A stretch of 64,000 nucleotides of DNA from Nymphalis io (lineage: Eukaryota; Arthropoda; Insecta; Lepidoptera; Nymphalidae): contig NC_065889.1 in the NCBI RefSeq assembly GCF_905147045.1, positions 9,367,001-9,431,000 on the forward strand, read 5' to 3'. The translations under genes and the position numbers were made by a program. Positions 36,701-51,700 of this stretch are shown one piece after another (within the stretch, counting starts at the first letter, position 1; each line of letters begins with the position of its first letter). The notes under the pieces are model-generated. The model was not told where the DNA came from. It did not search any database and saw only the letters and a list, made by a program, of their open reading frames with translations.

Positions 36701-39700
36701 TGAGGTGAGTTTTGCTCGCGACTTCGCGTGGAATTTGTAGTGTACGTTCCATCGAGATGAAACAAATGACGGGTGTACAACGAGGACTTTATAAAAAAAT
36801 GTGTAAATCTATATCTCACTAAGAACGGATTTATGCAAATCCTATCCAATTATATTTTTCTTCTTATCTACTCGCGCGAAGCCGGGGCGACTAGCTATAT
36901 ATTTATACATTTGTCGTTTCCTTTCTGTAACATTTTACTAAAAAATATGTACGTTAAATGTTTTTATATAATCTCGATTTTGAAATGTTGGTATTTGTAT
37001 AGTATCTAAGTTGGTCGTCCCATTTCAAACTATGCATGCTCTAAACGGTATGACCAAACGAATTTTGGTTTATTTTATTTTTAATAATCGAATCTGATTA
37101 CACAAATTTAACTGTATATTTGATTTTATCACAAAATAATGCATTACTAATATTTGTGACAAATATTACAGGACGCCTTGCCTGTGTAAATAAAACCGCG
37201 TAAACATCCCACTGTTGGGAAAACGCTTCTCTTCTCTTGTGGAAAAGTTTTGGGCTTATTTTACGCCTTTGCTCCAATTTGAGGTTGATATTAAAATATT
37301 TTTTAAAAACATCATGAAGTTGGGCTTAATTAGTGTCGATATTGTTGAGCATTTATATAATACAAACTGATTACTTATAGTATTAATAAAATCGTGCTTA
37401 AATTTAGATTAACCGTCTGGTAACACTATTAGCAATTGCCAGCTTTATATACAGCGAATATGTACTTATGGTAACTTCCGCCGAGTCTGAACCTTATCTG
37501 TACTACACCTTTGTTCCTTGCCATCATTTAGTCCAGCTATCCAAATGGGCCGCATTTAAATGAATCCTATTATTTTTAATGAGTTTAATATAGTTACTAG
37601 TATATTTATATAATAATGATATTATATATATATATCGTTGTATTTGTTTATATTCAATAAGCTCGCTTATTCAAGGACGATAGTGGTAGATTATGTAAAA
37701 CATAATCATAAACTAACCTAATGAAATTACCTAAAACTATAATAATGTAACGAGTAAAAATAGTCATATTTGATTTTAATAATTAATACTATTTAATTTA
37801 TCTCATACGCTTGTTTAAAAAGAAGGTAACAAATAATTTAGTCCTGTCAAATTGGTATAGAGTGCGTACATCTGAATCCGCGCCAATGTTTTAATCATAA
37901 ATATAATATACTACGATTGCAATCACTAATATATATATTAGAAACAACTTAAAGACATTTTTATTAATAATATATTCCAGTAATAGAATAATTATCAGTA
38001 ATTAAATGTTGCTATAAATAAAAATCATCTTTCTTAATGTAACCATAATAGTAAGGCCTTGAGAGCTTGAGAGAGTTGTAGAATAAACGCTGCTTATGAG
38101 GGTAATAGTAAAATATAGTAATGGAAAGAATATTTACGATATATTTATATATTGTACTTGTTTACTAGCAATGCGAGGTTAAACATAGGCACTTAGTAAT
38201 TTGTAATGATAAAACGAAGTATATTTGTCTGATAACGATGCAAATACGACCCGTTACTTATTACGGTTATGTTGTATTATTTGTTCCGTTTGATTGTTGA
38301 TTTATTTATTTTAAATTAATCTTTTACTAATTACTACGAAATTAATTGCAAATTTTAAGTTTTAAAAAAGGACATACGTATATCCAACCGCTTCATATAA
38401 ATACAGCCGATATTATTTTAATTTATTTTTTAAGTTTACATATGTAACAGATATTTGTAAAGTATCCTACGCGTTCTTTATAGGATTGATATCGGGTGAC
38501 TATGCAGGCTAAGGCTTAACTGAGATGTTAGCCTACACTAGTATTAACCATTGCGCCAAGCTGCATGAGACTAGTTCTAAGAACTAGATTCTAGTTCTAA
38601 GAACATTATACCTTGTCTTATTCACATGTCTTCACAAAGAGATGGTTAATCTTAGATAGAGGGTTCCTAATTTAATAAAGACTGCAGTTACACCGACTTC
38701 CATCCGCGCCGATGATTAAGACCACCGGCTCTGTTTGGTCAGAGGTTTATTCATGGCAAGGTCCTTTTTTTTCGTGGTACACATTCTTAGTTTAGGTTGC
38801 GTAATCAAATAAGAAATTCATATATATCTAATGTCTGTATATAGTCATTCTAAAGTTTGGGCATTTTTTAAATTTCATATTATGTCGCTTTTTTTCGAAC
38901 CTATCATTCAAGAGAAATATACATAAGTAATGGTAGGTTTAAATGTTTGTTAATTCAAGATACTAATTGAAATATACAGAACTTCAGTCGGAACCGGTGA
39001 TATATTTACATTCAATCTAAGCCTGAAGTATGAAGCAGAAAGAGTACTTACAAGTTATCAGTTTATCGCAATCGAATCGAAACGTAATCGTTGCTGTTTA
39101 GCCGTTTTCTAATTCTTCTAATACAACAAACCCGTTGCAGTTCGATCGAAGTTGGATCGGAATAGAATCGGGAACGTAACGTAACCATTGCAAATTAATA
39201 GAGTAGTAGAATCGTCCCTCATTTACGATTCAGTAACAGTAACAGTAACAGTCTGTTAATGTCCCACTGATGGGTTTGGAGCTTATTCCACCACGCTGCT
39301 GCAATGCGGGTTGGTAGAATACATATGTGGCAGAATTTCAATGAAATTAGACACATGCAGGTTTCCTCGCGATGTTTTCCTTCACCGTCAAGCACGAGAT
39401 GAATCATACACACAAATTAAGCACATGAATATTCAGTGGTGCTTGCTCGGGTTTGTACCCACGATCATCGGTTAAGATTCACGCGTTCTAACCACTAGGC
39501 CATCTCAGTTACGATTCAACTGAGGTTTATTTTTGTGAGGAATATAAATATAATAGGGAACGTATAGTAATCGTTATAAATTTGTGGAATTTTTCCTCAG
39601 ATCTATGTAAAAAATATGTGACGTTTAATGCATTATGCATTATGAGCAATCTTTCATAACACAACGGACACGACATTGATACTTTCCGGAATATTTGATC

Positions 39701-42700
39701 ACTATCGCATGAATGCTTGAAGAAACACAAGTTGTAATCAGCTAGCATATCCGCAACGATATTTTCATCGATAAAATTATTTATATTATTATAACTTAAA
39801 CCACTTTCCCTTGTATCGCTTTGAAGATTAAATAGAACAATATTGATTTTCTTATTTATTAATGAATGTTCGTCTTTTAAATATTTCGGTTTACCTATAA
39901 ATTTTTTTAAAATGTTTATAAAATTTATAGTTTTTTAAGATGTGATTAGTTAAATAATGCTGTCTTATATTAAAATACTAAATCGATAATGGCAGAAGGA
40001 TAGAAATCATTGTTTAACTAAACATCCGCTAAACAACGTCTATAAAAAAAGCCGATAGAAGCTCTAATTAAAAACTACAAATGTTCAAAAGTATTCTCAG
40101 TGAGTTGCATGCGTATCAAGGTATGTAGTTCAGCTTCAGAGGCGTAACGTAACGTATTTGGTACAACATAGTGCGAACCGATGAGTGACATGAAAACGTA
40201 CGCGTGGTCGAGCGGCGGGCGGCAGGCGGCGCGCGTTCATAGGCGTCGTTCGCTGTGGTAGTTATCTGCGACACGCCACGCTCCGTGAATGGGGCGAACT
40301 AACGTTTTTCATTCAGCGTACCCATTCATGGAAACTCGTCGCTCCGTTAATGAAAAACGATCTCATTAATCTTTATCGATGCGCGCTCTCGCCTTGACGA
40401 TTCCTCACGTGGTTCGCTATGATTCCATTCAAAACGACTATCAATGATAAGATACACACAGCACGGTACACTTGTTTATCGAACCGAAAGATCGTTAGCT
40501 CGATGCTCCTACAATTGCATGAATTAGCGACTGGTATTTGCGAAATTGTTTTTGTAATTATCTTTGAGCGGGCGCGCCTCACGGGGCAATGGCCTCGATA
40601 ATATATACGCAGTTATTACTAACCGAAATGGCTTTGTGATGAGTTTACATTGAAATGGAGAGATTTCATTTTCATGTACTCAAGATTTACATAAAAATAA
40701 ATTTCTAAATAGCGTATATTATTATTGCGTATACATACGTATTGCCAACAATGAAACATAAGCAAGTAGATTGTTGGTTAGATTTCATCGTTAGTCGTTA
40801 TTCGTTATCAGACCCTTATAAAAATTTCAACTTTTTATTTTTAATTGATCTTCGAACGCCTTATATTTTATTACAACTGAAATATGTATGTAACTCAACT
40901 TTAGATTGGGCCACTTGCTATAGCTAAGCATGTGGGTGAGGACCTAGATTCAAACCTGACTCCTATGTGGGAAGGAACTTTAGGTAGGTACTGTATAATA
41001 TTTACATAACTTTTAGATTAAGGACACATAACTTAAGGATATAAATCAATTTTCTCATTAATTTATTATGTTTGGACCTAACAGTTTGGTATGAAATTGT
41101 AAAGACTTCAAACGCTCTTAGATGAAGTTTAAAAACATAATCTAATAATTGAGTACAATCAAAATTGGCTCGGATGCAAGTGATTAATTTCTTACGTCAT
41201 CGTTTAAAGTGAGTAGGTGACTATTTACCGTATAATAACAATTAGGCTTAAGATATGTCCAATGAGCCTTATTGGAAATTAACGAACATAATAATATATT
41301 TTTTTATTCCAATCTAGTTTACATATTTTATAATATACAAGCGTTAGTTATTTCGAAAGTTCGTTATTTAAAACATTGCGTGCTCACAGTTACGATACCA
41401 CAATGACTGTCTCTACAATTATGTAGCTTCTAAAATATTTGACTACACATTACAAACTCTCGATTTCGAAAGAGCGCGAGCTACGCACTAGTGTGGAAAT
41501 ATCATAATGACACTCGCTATTGTTGCCACAAACTACAAAGCAAGTATACGTTTCCTCAGGTACCCATGGCGTTATTCAAAGGTCCCGTTTCACTCCCACG
41601 ACCCAGTTCGGTGGCGTGTGTTACCGTCTTGGATGATGATGACGGTTGTTTTTGCATCAACAATTATGTACAGTTTGTTGCAACTAGCTAGTTTCTCTCG
41701 TAGTCCAATTACGAATTTGTGGGAGTGTTCAGTGTACCGATGATACAAGGTCTTTGTTTTGGCCCTAACAATCGCCGTAATCTCACTCGAAGGCAGTAAT
41801 TACGGGTGTAATGATGAGTGGCAATTTAGTCACAACGTTTAAGTGAAAGGCCGACTTTGTTGTATCTACTTTCCCTTACTGTTGTTTTTTTAACATTTTT
41901 GAGTTTATTTATTTATGATTTCGAATGAAATACTATTATAGAACGACATTTCCAATAATAATATAATATAATATAATTTTATTTGCAACTCTTTGCCTAT
42001 GGAAGTCTGAAATGCACCGAATTTGTTTTAACAATGTAGTAAAACGTCCACCATCTTGTTCTCCTATTTAAGTCTAATTTATTAATTATTTATTGATAAT
42101 TCTGTATTGGTTTATTACATAACATATAAATGTATTTAAATAAATGTACATATTTATGTTTGCCTGTTCAATTCTATTCATTTTCTTGACCTTAATGATA
42201 GCTGTTAAAGATCGTTTCTTATGTGGTATGACCGCAAGTTTATGTATTGCTCATCCGTTGCTCTTGATTGTATCGTTAGCTGTATGGTCGCAACTTGTAT
42301 ACCCTTCTTGTCGATATATCTTATTAAAATAATAATAATCATATAATAATAACAATATCCTAGGACTTTATTTACATAAGGCCATCTGATCCCAAACTAA
42401 GCAGAGCTTTTACTATGGAAACCAGACAACTGATATACTAATATATACTACTTTTCTTTTGTAAATACATACTTATATAGATAATTACACCCAGACTCAG
42501 GGCAAATAGACATTTTAATGCAAACAAATGTGGGCTGGATGGGAATCGAACCCATAACTTTCGGCGTGAAAGGCAAGTATCTACCAACGACGACAACCGG
42601 CCCTTATTTTTATAAATTATTTATATGATAATATGTACAAAATGTATTTATTATTATCAGCTATACGGATGGACTTGCAAGCAAAACATAGTAGTCATTT

Positions 42701-45700
42701 GAAATGCTTTTTCAATATAACCTAGACGAAGTAATATAAATATTAAAACTTTTTTTTTTATTATATAAAAAAAACATTTGTACAGTTTTGATTTACATAT
42801 ATAACGAGTGTAACATAAAATACTATAAGTAACTAAAATAGTATTAAGAAATACTAGTTCTCAAATAGGGCTTTAAAAAGAAAAAGTTTCTGCTAACGTT
42901 CCATGGACATATTGTACGGGCACGATGGTCACTCTGCCTCGCTTTGCCGTATAAAGCTATGTCTGACGAGGTCATAGAGTGCGGACCGTTGCACAACGTA
43001 TGGACCTTCTATTTTATAAAATTCAATTCCTTAACACAGAAATAGCGACCTTTAATCGTTCAATCGGACTTAATTACGCTTGTCACGTCACACTACATCT
43101 CATGCTTGCACAAATATGACAAAATCCATTTTATAATACAATGGATTAAATCGTGAAAACAGCACATTAAATCGAAACTGTCAAGGCTGCGCGAGCGCGT
43201 GTCAATTAAGACCTCAAGTTTGTAAGAGTTCATTAGTTTTAATCGTATGTGGTCCGTTTAATTGGGATGACGAATGAAATAGCAATAATTGTGTCTCAAA
43301 TTTTATTATTGTAATATTTCATACTTCGGGGACTGGCTGGTTAGTAAATAACTGGAATAAAATAAAAAACATAGCAGAGATGATGACAGATGTATAGAAG
43401 AAAAAGGCAAATTTAAATAGATATTAAAGATACCTATATTACACACAAACATGTATATGCATAACTATATAATTTATTGACAACTATAGTAACTCAGTTA
43501 TGCTATTCTTACAACACTATTGTATTATAAAAGCGAAAGTGAGTTATTTATTATGCTTTAAATACTCAACTGATCATCATGAAAAGGACTTATGTTAACT
43601 TATAATTGGAATTTCTCGACTTTGAATTCGACTGAATACTATATGTTTTTAATTGAAGTATGTTTTAGTTGATGACAATAAGAACCTAAATGGATGACGA
43701 CACGCGAACCAAAACGGAAAGCCAATGGCGCATGTAATCGGAGACACCTTGTTAGGTGACGTTAGGCGTCGTATTCTATATGAGTTGGTATCGTTTGTAC
43801 GCGTGCGATGAATGAATTGCTTTACTATTAGTTAAAATACCTACACGGCATAGTTAATACCTATTACGATTCGTTTCATAATAACGTTAGCGTTATACCC
43901 GTGCATTAGTTATTCGTTATCACGTATTCATCATACATGTATATCCTGACAGTTATTACGTGCGGCATCTATAAATAAATCTCTAGTGATATTCTCCAGA
44001 TTCATCGAAGTAGGACGCAAGCTGTCGGTCTTGAGCCGGATGATTAAAAAAATATTTTCGTTTCAATTTTTTTTTATCATTATTGCTAAATCTAAATATA
44101 TTTTATTCATCTAGGCTTTTGTATGGACTTTTGAATCGTCGTTTTGTTTACAATATATTATATTAAATATATACACAATAAACCATCGGGTCGTAGTGTA
44201 GATTACTAAACTAAGTCGTTTTTATCAAATAATACGCTTTTAAGTATTAATCTTATTATAGAATATTTAAAACTATAATTTTTATAAATAATTCCCTTCC
44301 GAACAGAGTATTTCAAGGAGGATTTTTAGTTTTTACTTGATCTAAACATACTTATTTTTTTTATATTTTTATAATGCATTTTATTTTTAAATAGGTGAAG
44401 CTAAGAATCTACCCGCTCGCAACAATGGCGCCGCCTGCCAGCGTGACATATACTGTGTGCTGTCACTCGACCAAGAGGAGATATTTCGCACTTCCACTAT
44501 GGAGAGAACACTTAAGTGAGTATATACTTGTTTTTAATTTATTTTAGAAAAGCGAACGAACAAATGGGTCACTCGATTGGGAGTGTTCACATTCGCCCGT
44601 AGACACTGTCATTGCGAAAATAAAAATACTAATTTCCGCTCGCGGCTACGCTTGTGAAGGTAGAAGGGCAGGTATGAGGTAGCATGTGTGTTAGCTTATA
44701 ATATATATAATAGCTTGTAAACTAAGCTATCTCTTCTACAGACTCATTATATTCAATCCATCGAAACAAAACTCAAACAAAACTCTATCCATCCATCCAC
44801 ACAAATTTAAATAAATATAATAAGTTTAATACACAGATAAAATGCTTGGCACTCTTACGTCCACTTATATAAAGATTCTCTCATATAAAACTATAAAAAA
44901 ATATTATGACATTTTGATTTAATTATAATGAATATAAGTTTTCAATATTTGTCCAGTACGCGTATAACGGTCCCTTTGTACTGCTTCCGGGCGCTGTTCC
45001 GGTTTTATCGGGTGTGAAACGTTACTGGCACATTAAATTTAGGGAGCAAACACAAATAGTGGGTCAAGGTTCGTGTCGTTTTGAATGGTTGTCAAATTAT
45101 ACGTTAGAAGTTCTGAATTAAGAATAATTAGAGTACGCTAACGTTTCCCGCTGTTTCGGTGTGTGTGTGTGTGTGTGTGTCGGTGGAATTTGGCACACTA
45201 TTGTTTTCATTCTTCCTAAAATATATGTCATATGCAAATGTACCTGGCGTCCGTCCATAACCTCAATTGTTTATTAATTCGTTTCGCGAAGTTAGCACAA
45301 TAATGAGCTTATTGTATCTTTTGTAACGTCTTTAACGGTGATTACTTAGGTATTACGAATTACATGTCCTTATTTATATAGTATATATTATATAAAATAA
45401 CATGAAATTCACGACATGTCACGTCAACAGGCGTAATATTTCATGGAAGGGTGAAAGTGCAAAACGCAGCTACTTATATTATATATTAAAACCTCAGAAA
45501 TGCGGACCTTTTTGTATAAATTTGATATATATATTAATTTAGTAGATTTTTCAGATAGACATTACAGTCTCCCCATTTATTAGTATACTTAGATATTAAA
45601 ATAAATTTAATTGGTAGCTATAAGATTAAAATTACAAAATCGAATAGATACAAACGTTACTATGGTCTACAGAATTACCAGGATACATATTATTTGCAGT

Positions 45701-48700
45701 CTTGTCTTTCTTAAACCGGTGATGTTATGTTTTTTTACAAGCCCGCCAATAAATCTAGATTACAGGATGTAGTCGACTATTAGTGTCGATGCCATCTTTT
45801 TCCTCTTCCTAAATCTATTCGAGTGTAACGAATTTGTTTCTCGAAAACAATAAACTTTGTCGCTTTTACTTTCGTTGTATTTATAAAGCATTCACCGTCC
45901 ATGCAAAACTACTTCCGTTCCTTGCATATGCATTAAGCGGTGCGTGTTAAATGCAGTAAATAGATGCATTAAATAATTGCGCAACATATTAACTGAGAAG
46001 CGCTAAACTTTTCGAAATAGTGATATTTCGAAAAACTATTATTTTTTCGTCACTTTACTTAGTGATTGAAATATCGAAACATAAAAATGTTTGTTATGTG
46101 TAAATATATTTTTTTATAATGTAAATTTTAGGAAACAATTACTTTGTTCTTTATTTCGATAAAATATTTGCATTCCTAATTAGATGCACTAATGAGCTCG
46201 TAAGACGTGCATTTATTCAATGAGCCCATCACACCTCTGAAACAACATTCATATTTAATTTGACGATAACAGCATTATTTGTGCATGATTTACAATCGTT
46301 GTGATAGTAAAATTTATATTAATGAAATAATTGAAACAGTTAATTTCAACCTAATTATAATAACCGCTATTTATAATAGAATTCATTACAATATCATAAA
46401 ACTTTATTAACAAAACAACACCAAAGAATGCGCCGTAAACATGTGAAACTGGATTGAAAAAGATTGAGTAAATTATATGCGTGCGATAATTTTGGAAAAG
46501 GGAGGGCTAGGGATTCACGCAGCCAGCGAGGGCGGTGCGGCGTCGCGCCACGTCCCGGATGCATTTCCGGCGAGCGTGCGTCGGCGCGGAACGTCCCTTC
46601 CGCTACACCCCTCGCCATTCATTTTTGGAAATGAATGAGACTCGCTAGTAGCGATTACAACCATGCACTTTACATAAAAACCCCATGCGGGGAGAGGAAC
46701 TAACTGATTCATAATAAACAGACATTTAAACCTGTTGCCGTTGATATGCGTTGTTATTGTTATTATAATATTATCTTATTACAATGTATGTAAATGTAAT
46801 GTTTATTATCTGTTGGTAAAATAAACATGTTTTAAATGGAATCATTATTTTTAGGAGAAGAAATCGATTCATCTAATATCTTGGCAAAGATAAAATGCCA
46901 ACATTTCTTTAAATAGAACACGCACATACGCACAATAGATATAACTTTGTTGAAGGGATATAACTTTTATATTCCATTTTAAGTTAAAGTAAAGTAACAG
47001 CCCGTTTCAGTGAAATTAGACACATGCAGATTTCGTCACGATCAAGTTATCCTTCAATACCAAGCACGAGATTAATTATAAAGATAAATTAGGTACATGA
47101 TAATACAGTCTTGTTTGCCTGAGTTTGAACCCGTAATCATCAGATAATATTCAAGCGTTCTACACACTGGGCCTTCTCGGCTCATTTATATTTTTTTTTC
47201 TATTACTATGTTATGTTGACAGTTGTCAAAGAAGTGTATCGTTGTTAATTGATTAAGCGGAAGCTAGATAATGATTTGTGACCCCAAAGGTGAGCAGGAC
47301 GCTGCGGCGGATATCGAAGGAAATGTCACGTCACTCAGCGAGAGACTTAATGGGTTCTTTGTCTCGTGATACCTTATCAGTTATGACTTCAAACGGCCAA
47401 CTGTGTAACACTGTAGTCTATGTAGGACCGTTATCACAACGTTAATGATCAGTACACCTCTAATAACATCCATTGATACTTTCTAAATCGATATTACCAA
47501 GTATATTATATAATTACGTCACTATATAAAACATATTTTACACGGACATACAAAAAGAAACGGCTATACGTTCGTTTTTTGAAAAAAAAAAAACATTAAA
47601 ATGATTCGTTTTGTGTTTGTGAAATTACTGAAAAGATATTATGAATAAGATATGAACGAACTTAATCCTATATTTAACTAAGAACATTCATCGTATGAAG
47701 TCATTTCCAGAAGCCGTTTCAGCTCGAGAACGTCATAAAAACCGATCTATTCAAATCTCATAGTGTTGCTGCATTAGCGGAAGCTTTTAAGTGATAAATT
47801 GATGCCGGAACCTCGTGGCGCGTAAAATGATCATCGCTGCGTCAAAACGGACGGCCGGCACCGGCAGTCGACGACTTTAAGTGCATTGCTCTGTTCCACG
47901 TACCGTCCATCCTTTTTGATTATTGAGACCGCGCTAAGAGGTGTAGGTGTGGTATGTTCCAATTATTGCCTGTCAGACGTGAGAAATACTTGTTAGCTCG
48001 CTTTAGGATGTTTCACTTAGCATTTCGTATGTGACTCTTGTCCAGATCCCAATTATAAAATCAAACAATTAGGCCGACGTGTGCAGTTAAAGTCTATGTG
48101 TAGGTATATGTTTTATATAAGTTTCGTAACCAATTTTTTGTCATTTTATATAATTTGTATACTTGTTGGATTTATATATGCGAATAAACAGTCTTTACAA
48201 TATGTATAATTATAAATTCTCATCTTACGTTTTTTTTTAAATAATTATCATAATATCCCGCATTTATTTTATCTGAATATAAATACGTGTAACTCGTTTC
48301 TAAAAAAAACATAACAGCTATATATTGAATCACGTTCTTTAACTTCTAATTGTAATAAAAAAAAGAGCATGCGTGTGCGTTGCGCCTGCGCCGCCCCCTC
48401 TCAGCTGGTGGCAGTTCCGCCTCCGGTTTATAAATATTAGTGCGGCGCCGGATGCCCCAGCGAGCCTGTTTTATTACACTAGTATGTTTCATACTTATTG
48501 CAATACAACGGCATAATAAACATGAATTGTGTCTTGTCTGTACAACATATACAGTAAATAATATTATACACGAATTCATATTGTTATTTAATTGTGATTT
48601 AGATCACTCTTTGATCGCGATGATTTCACTTCACGTACATTGTTACCCAAATGTTTAACTATTAATTATTTATCAACGTCAAGTTTTCATCCGAATGATC

Positions 48701-51700
48701 GATTATGATGCACGACGTCTTTGCCATATCGTGTGATGCATGCGAATTCCATAATTAAATTAGTAAAATCACAATAAACACACACGGCCATGCGTGGTAA
48801 ATCTTCGTAATTCTAAAATCGGCTTGGTATGGAGTTGTGGACAGTGTAAACAATTCGTCATACTTACATTCGCGGCGTTAATTTTCATAATAGTCTTTGT
48901 GCATTTAAATTTCTGTAGTATCACAATAAAGGCGAGTGTCGAAACTTTCACCTTTGTCGTGAACGATGCGAGCCCACGCGTATCCGTGCCGCGATGATTA
49001 TCATGTTCACATTGAAGGGATAGACTACCATAAACATTCACACTTGTTTGCTTTCTAATGCCTCCTTACATAGAAAAATAATATTATTTATCGAAATTTA
49101 AGATATTTGCATTATATATTAAAATTTGATTCTAAGATTGTTCTGAAATTTCAATAGCCATTTTCTTTCGACATATCAATGACGGCCAAAATAAATTTTA
49201 CTTTACTTGGAAAAAGATTTGATTAAAATATACTGTATCTTAATAAAGACTAATTTACATTTACATATTTTAGTTGAGTAATAATCGATTAAATAACCGA
49301 AACGTCAAATTATATTTTTATTTTTAAGGAAAACACCCAGGGTATGAAATAACAATAAAATAAAGACTGTTTCTGAAAAAGTTATGTGATAACATAATCC
49401 CCAATACTTTGCACTAAAATTTTAGGACATCTTAATTTAGTTACTATGCGAATAAATAAATACATTTTACGCATTCAATTAGTTAATTTTCCGTAAATGA
49501 CATAACTATACCTAAATTGTATGAGTATATCATTTATAAATATAACACTTGTTCGGTACTGATAAGAAGTTAGAGAACTCACTTCGAACAACGATCATTA
49601 CATTTCGATAATTCTCTCTGGTTAGTTGGATCTCTGTAAATACTTCTGTTACATGTCGATTTTGACATTGAACTTTTTGTTACAGCCCATTTTTCGGCGA
49701 GGAATTCCAGTTCGAGGTACCGCGAAGATTCCGATATCTGTCCATATACGTGTTCGATCGCGACAAACATCTCAAACAAGACAAAGTACTCGGCAAAGTT
49801 GCTATCAAGCGGGAGGATTTACAGCGATACAACAATAAAGACCACTGGTTTGCTCTGCGGCCAGTGGACGCAGACTCAGAGGTTCAGGGAAAGGCCTACA
49901 TTGAACTCACTCTCGAGGATTCGAGGAAACGGTTGCGAATGGACCCGAAACCGCCCGATCCGGACGCGAATGCCGACAACTTCTCGACGAAGACGAAAGC
50001 TAATAATCTCACTAGACTATCGGAATATTGTAAAGAGAGCATGAGGTTTGGATCGTGCTCTAGCTCGACGAGCAAAAAACTTCTCAGTTCTGTTTCGACG
50101 GAACCGTCGCTAGCCTTGTCGCGGTCGGAGAGTTTAAAAGATCGCGCACAATGGGCTGTGCGGACGAAACCTCCGATGCATGCGATGTCGGAACCCGATG
50201 CATCACCCACACCCACCGCCGCCGACTACTGGTCGGATCCAGAAAGACATTGTGCCGCCCGCGTAGGTCCTGACACTTTAAGACTTCGAGTGTTAGAATG
50301 TTCAGAACTTACTACAAAAAACGGTCAATGTGACCCCTTCGCTCTCGTTACGTTATTGTATTCAAATGGACGAAGAGTCGAAAAACGCACAAAACCCAAA
50401 AAGAAGACGGTCAATCCACAATTTGATGAAATTTTTTGTTTCGATCTAGTAATGGAAGCCGATCCTAAAGATAAAGATGGCTCACAAACGGTAAGTTCCT
50501 TAATCTGACCTGATTATTAGAACAGTTTGTCGCAATAGAGAGAGATTAACATATGAATTCCTTACGCAGGCCGGAGTAGCTTGTGAAGCGAGGGTGTCTG
50601 TTTGGCACGACGGGGCTACACCCGTGTTCCTTGGCGAAGTGCGATTACAATTGCGGCAGCCCGCACCCGCTCCTCTTTGCGCATGGTAAGAATAAAGCAG
50701 TTATAAAAAATATCAATTATAAAGTAAATATGTCAGACTAGCCAAAAGGTAACGTGGTTTCACTACACCCGATCATATTACAAGAACGTTTCGAGTTTTC
50801 ATTAGATTCTAAAAGTATTCCTGCCGCAGGTTCTTCCTGACGTCGCGCGCGGGCGGCGCCCTGTCTCGCGGCGCCACCCCGCCAGGCACGCGCCTGTCGG
50901 CAGCGGGCAGTGCCACGCTGGGCTCACTGCGGCTGCTGCTGCAGTACACCGTCGACCACGTCTTCCCGCTGCACCACTACACACAACTGGAGGAACTATT
51001 CCTCAGGAGTGTCCATCAAAAGGTGAGAACGATTTATTTAGTCACCGATAATAGTTAGCTTTTTTTTCGAAAAAAAAAATTCCTATTTTATACAAAGAGT
51101 TTATTTATTTAATCAAAATAATCAACTTTCAGCCAATCACGACATCGGCTGTTTACATTCTCGGTGAGATAGTATCAAGCAAGACGGATGCGGCACAGCC
51201 ATTGGTACGACTGTTCACACACCACGACCTTATCGTTCCCATCGTGAAGGAGCTCGCCGATGCAGAGATATCTGTCCTCACGTAAGTTTGGACATACGTT
51301 AATCATATACATATGCAATTAAGGGCTAAACGAATCGAGTAACACGAAAATCGTATCGGGCTATTAATTTGAAAAACCAATTGAAGAGGCGTTACATATA
51401 CACGCATACCGAACTTTAACCAATTTTATATACAAATACAAACATTTTTTTTTACAAGAGAACCGAATACATAAAGAAATTTTAATTTTGTGAATTCATT
51501 TAAAATGTAATTAAACGTCTTTTCCAAATATTGCGAAATAGTGTCGCATCTTTTTTTATATATATAATTATGCCAAGGTTAATATTTTTCATAAAACATT
51601 GCCCAATACTTTTATAACGCTGTTCATACCCACGATCGTAAAAGAGTTATCGTCACAAGATAATCACTGTAGTTATTACAATCTAAATACAAATACATTT

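Larger units (their letters stand above)
33791..44394 (+). other. Gap1 intron 1
   Basis: 10.6 kb. Holds T, S1 and S3 repeats, a pair of STAT-type sites at 38575-38603, and a CpG-rich block at 40195-40370. No exon seen. Confidence 0.7.
44516..49685 (+). other. Gap1 intron 2
   Basis: 5.2 kb. Holds the (GT)n tract, a deleted S1 SINE and two GC-rich blocks (46495-46625, 48370-48470). Confidence 0.7.
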
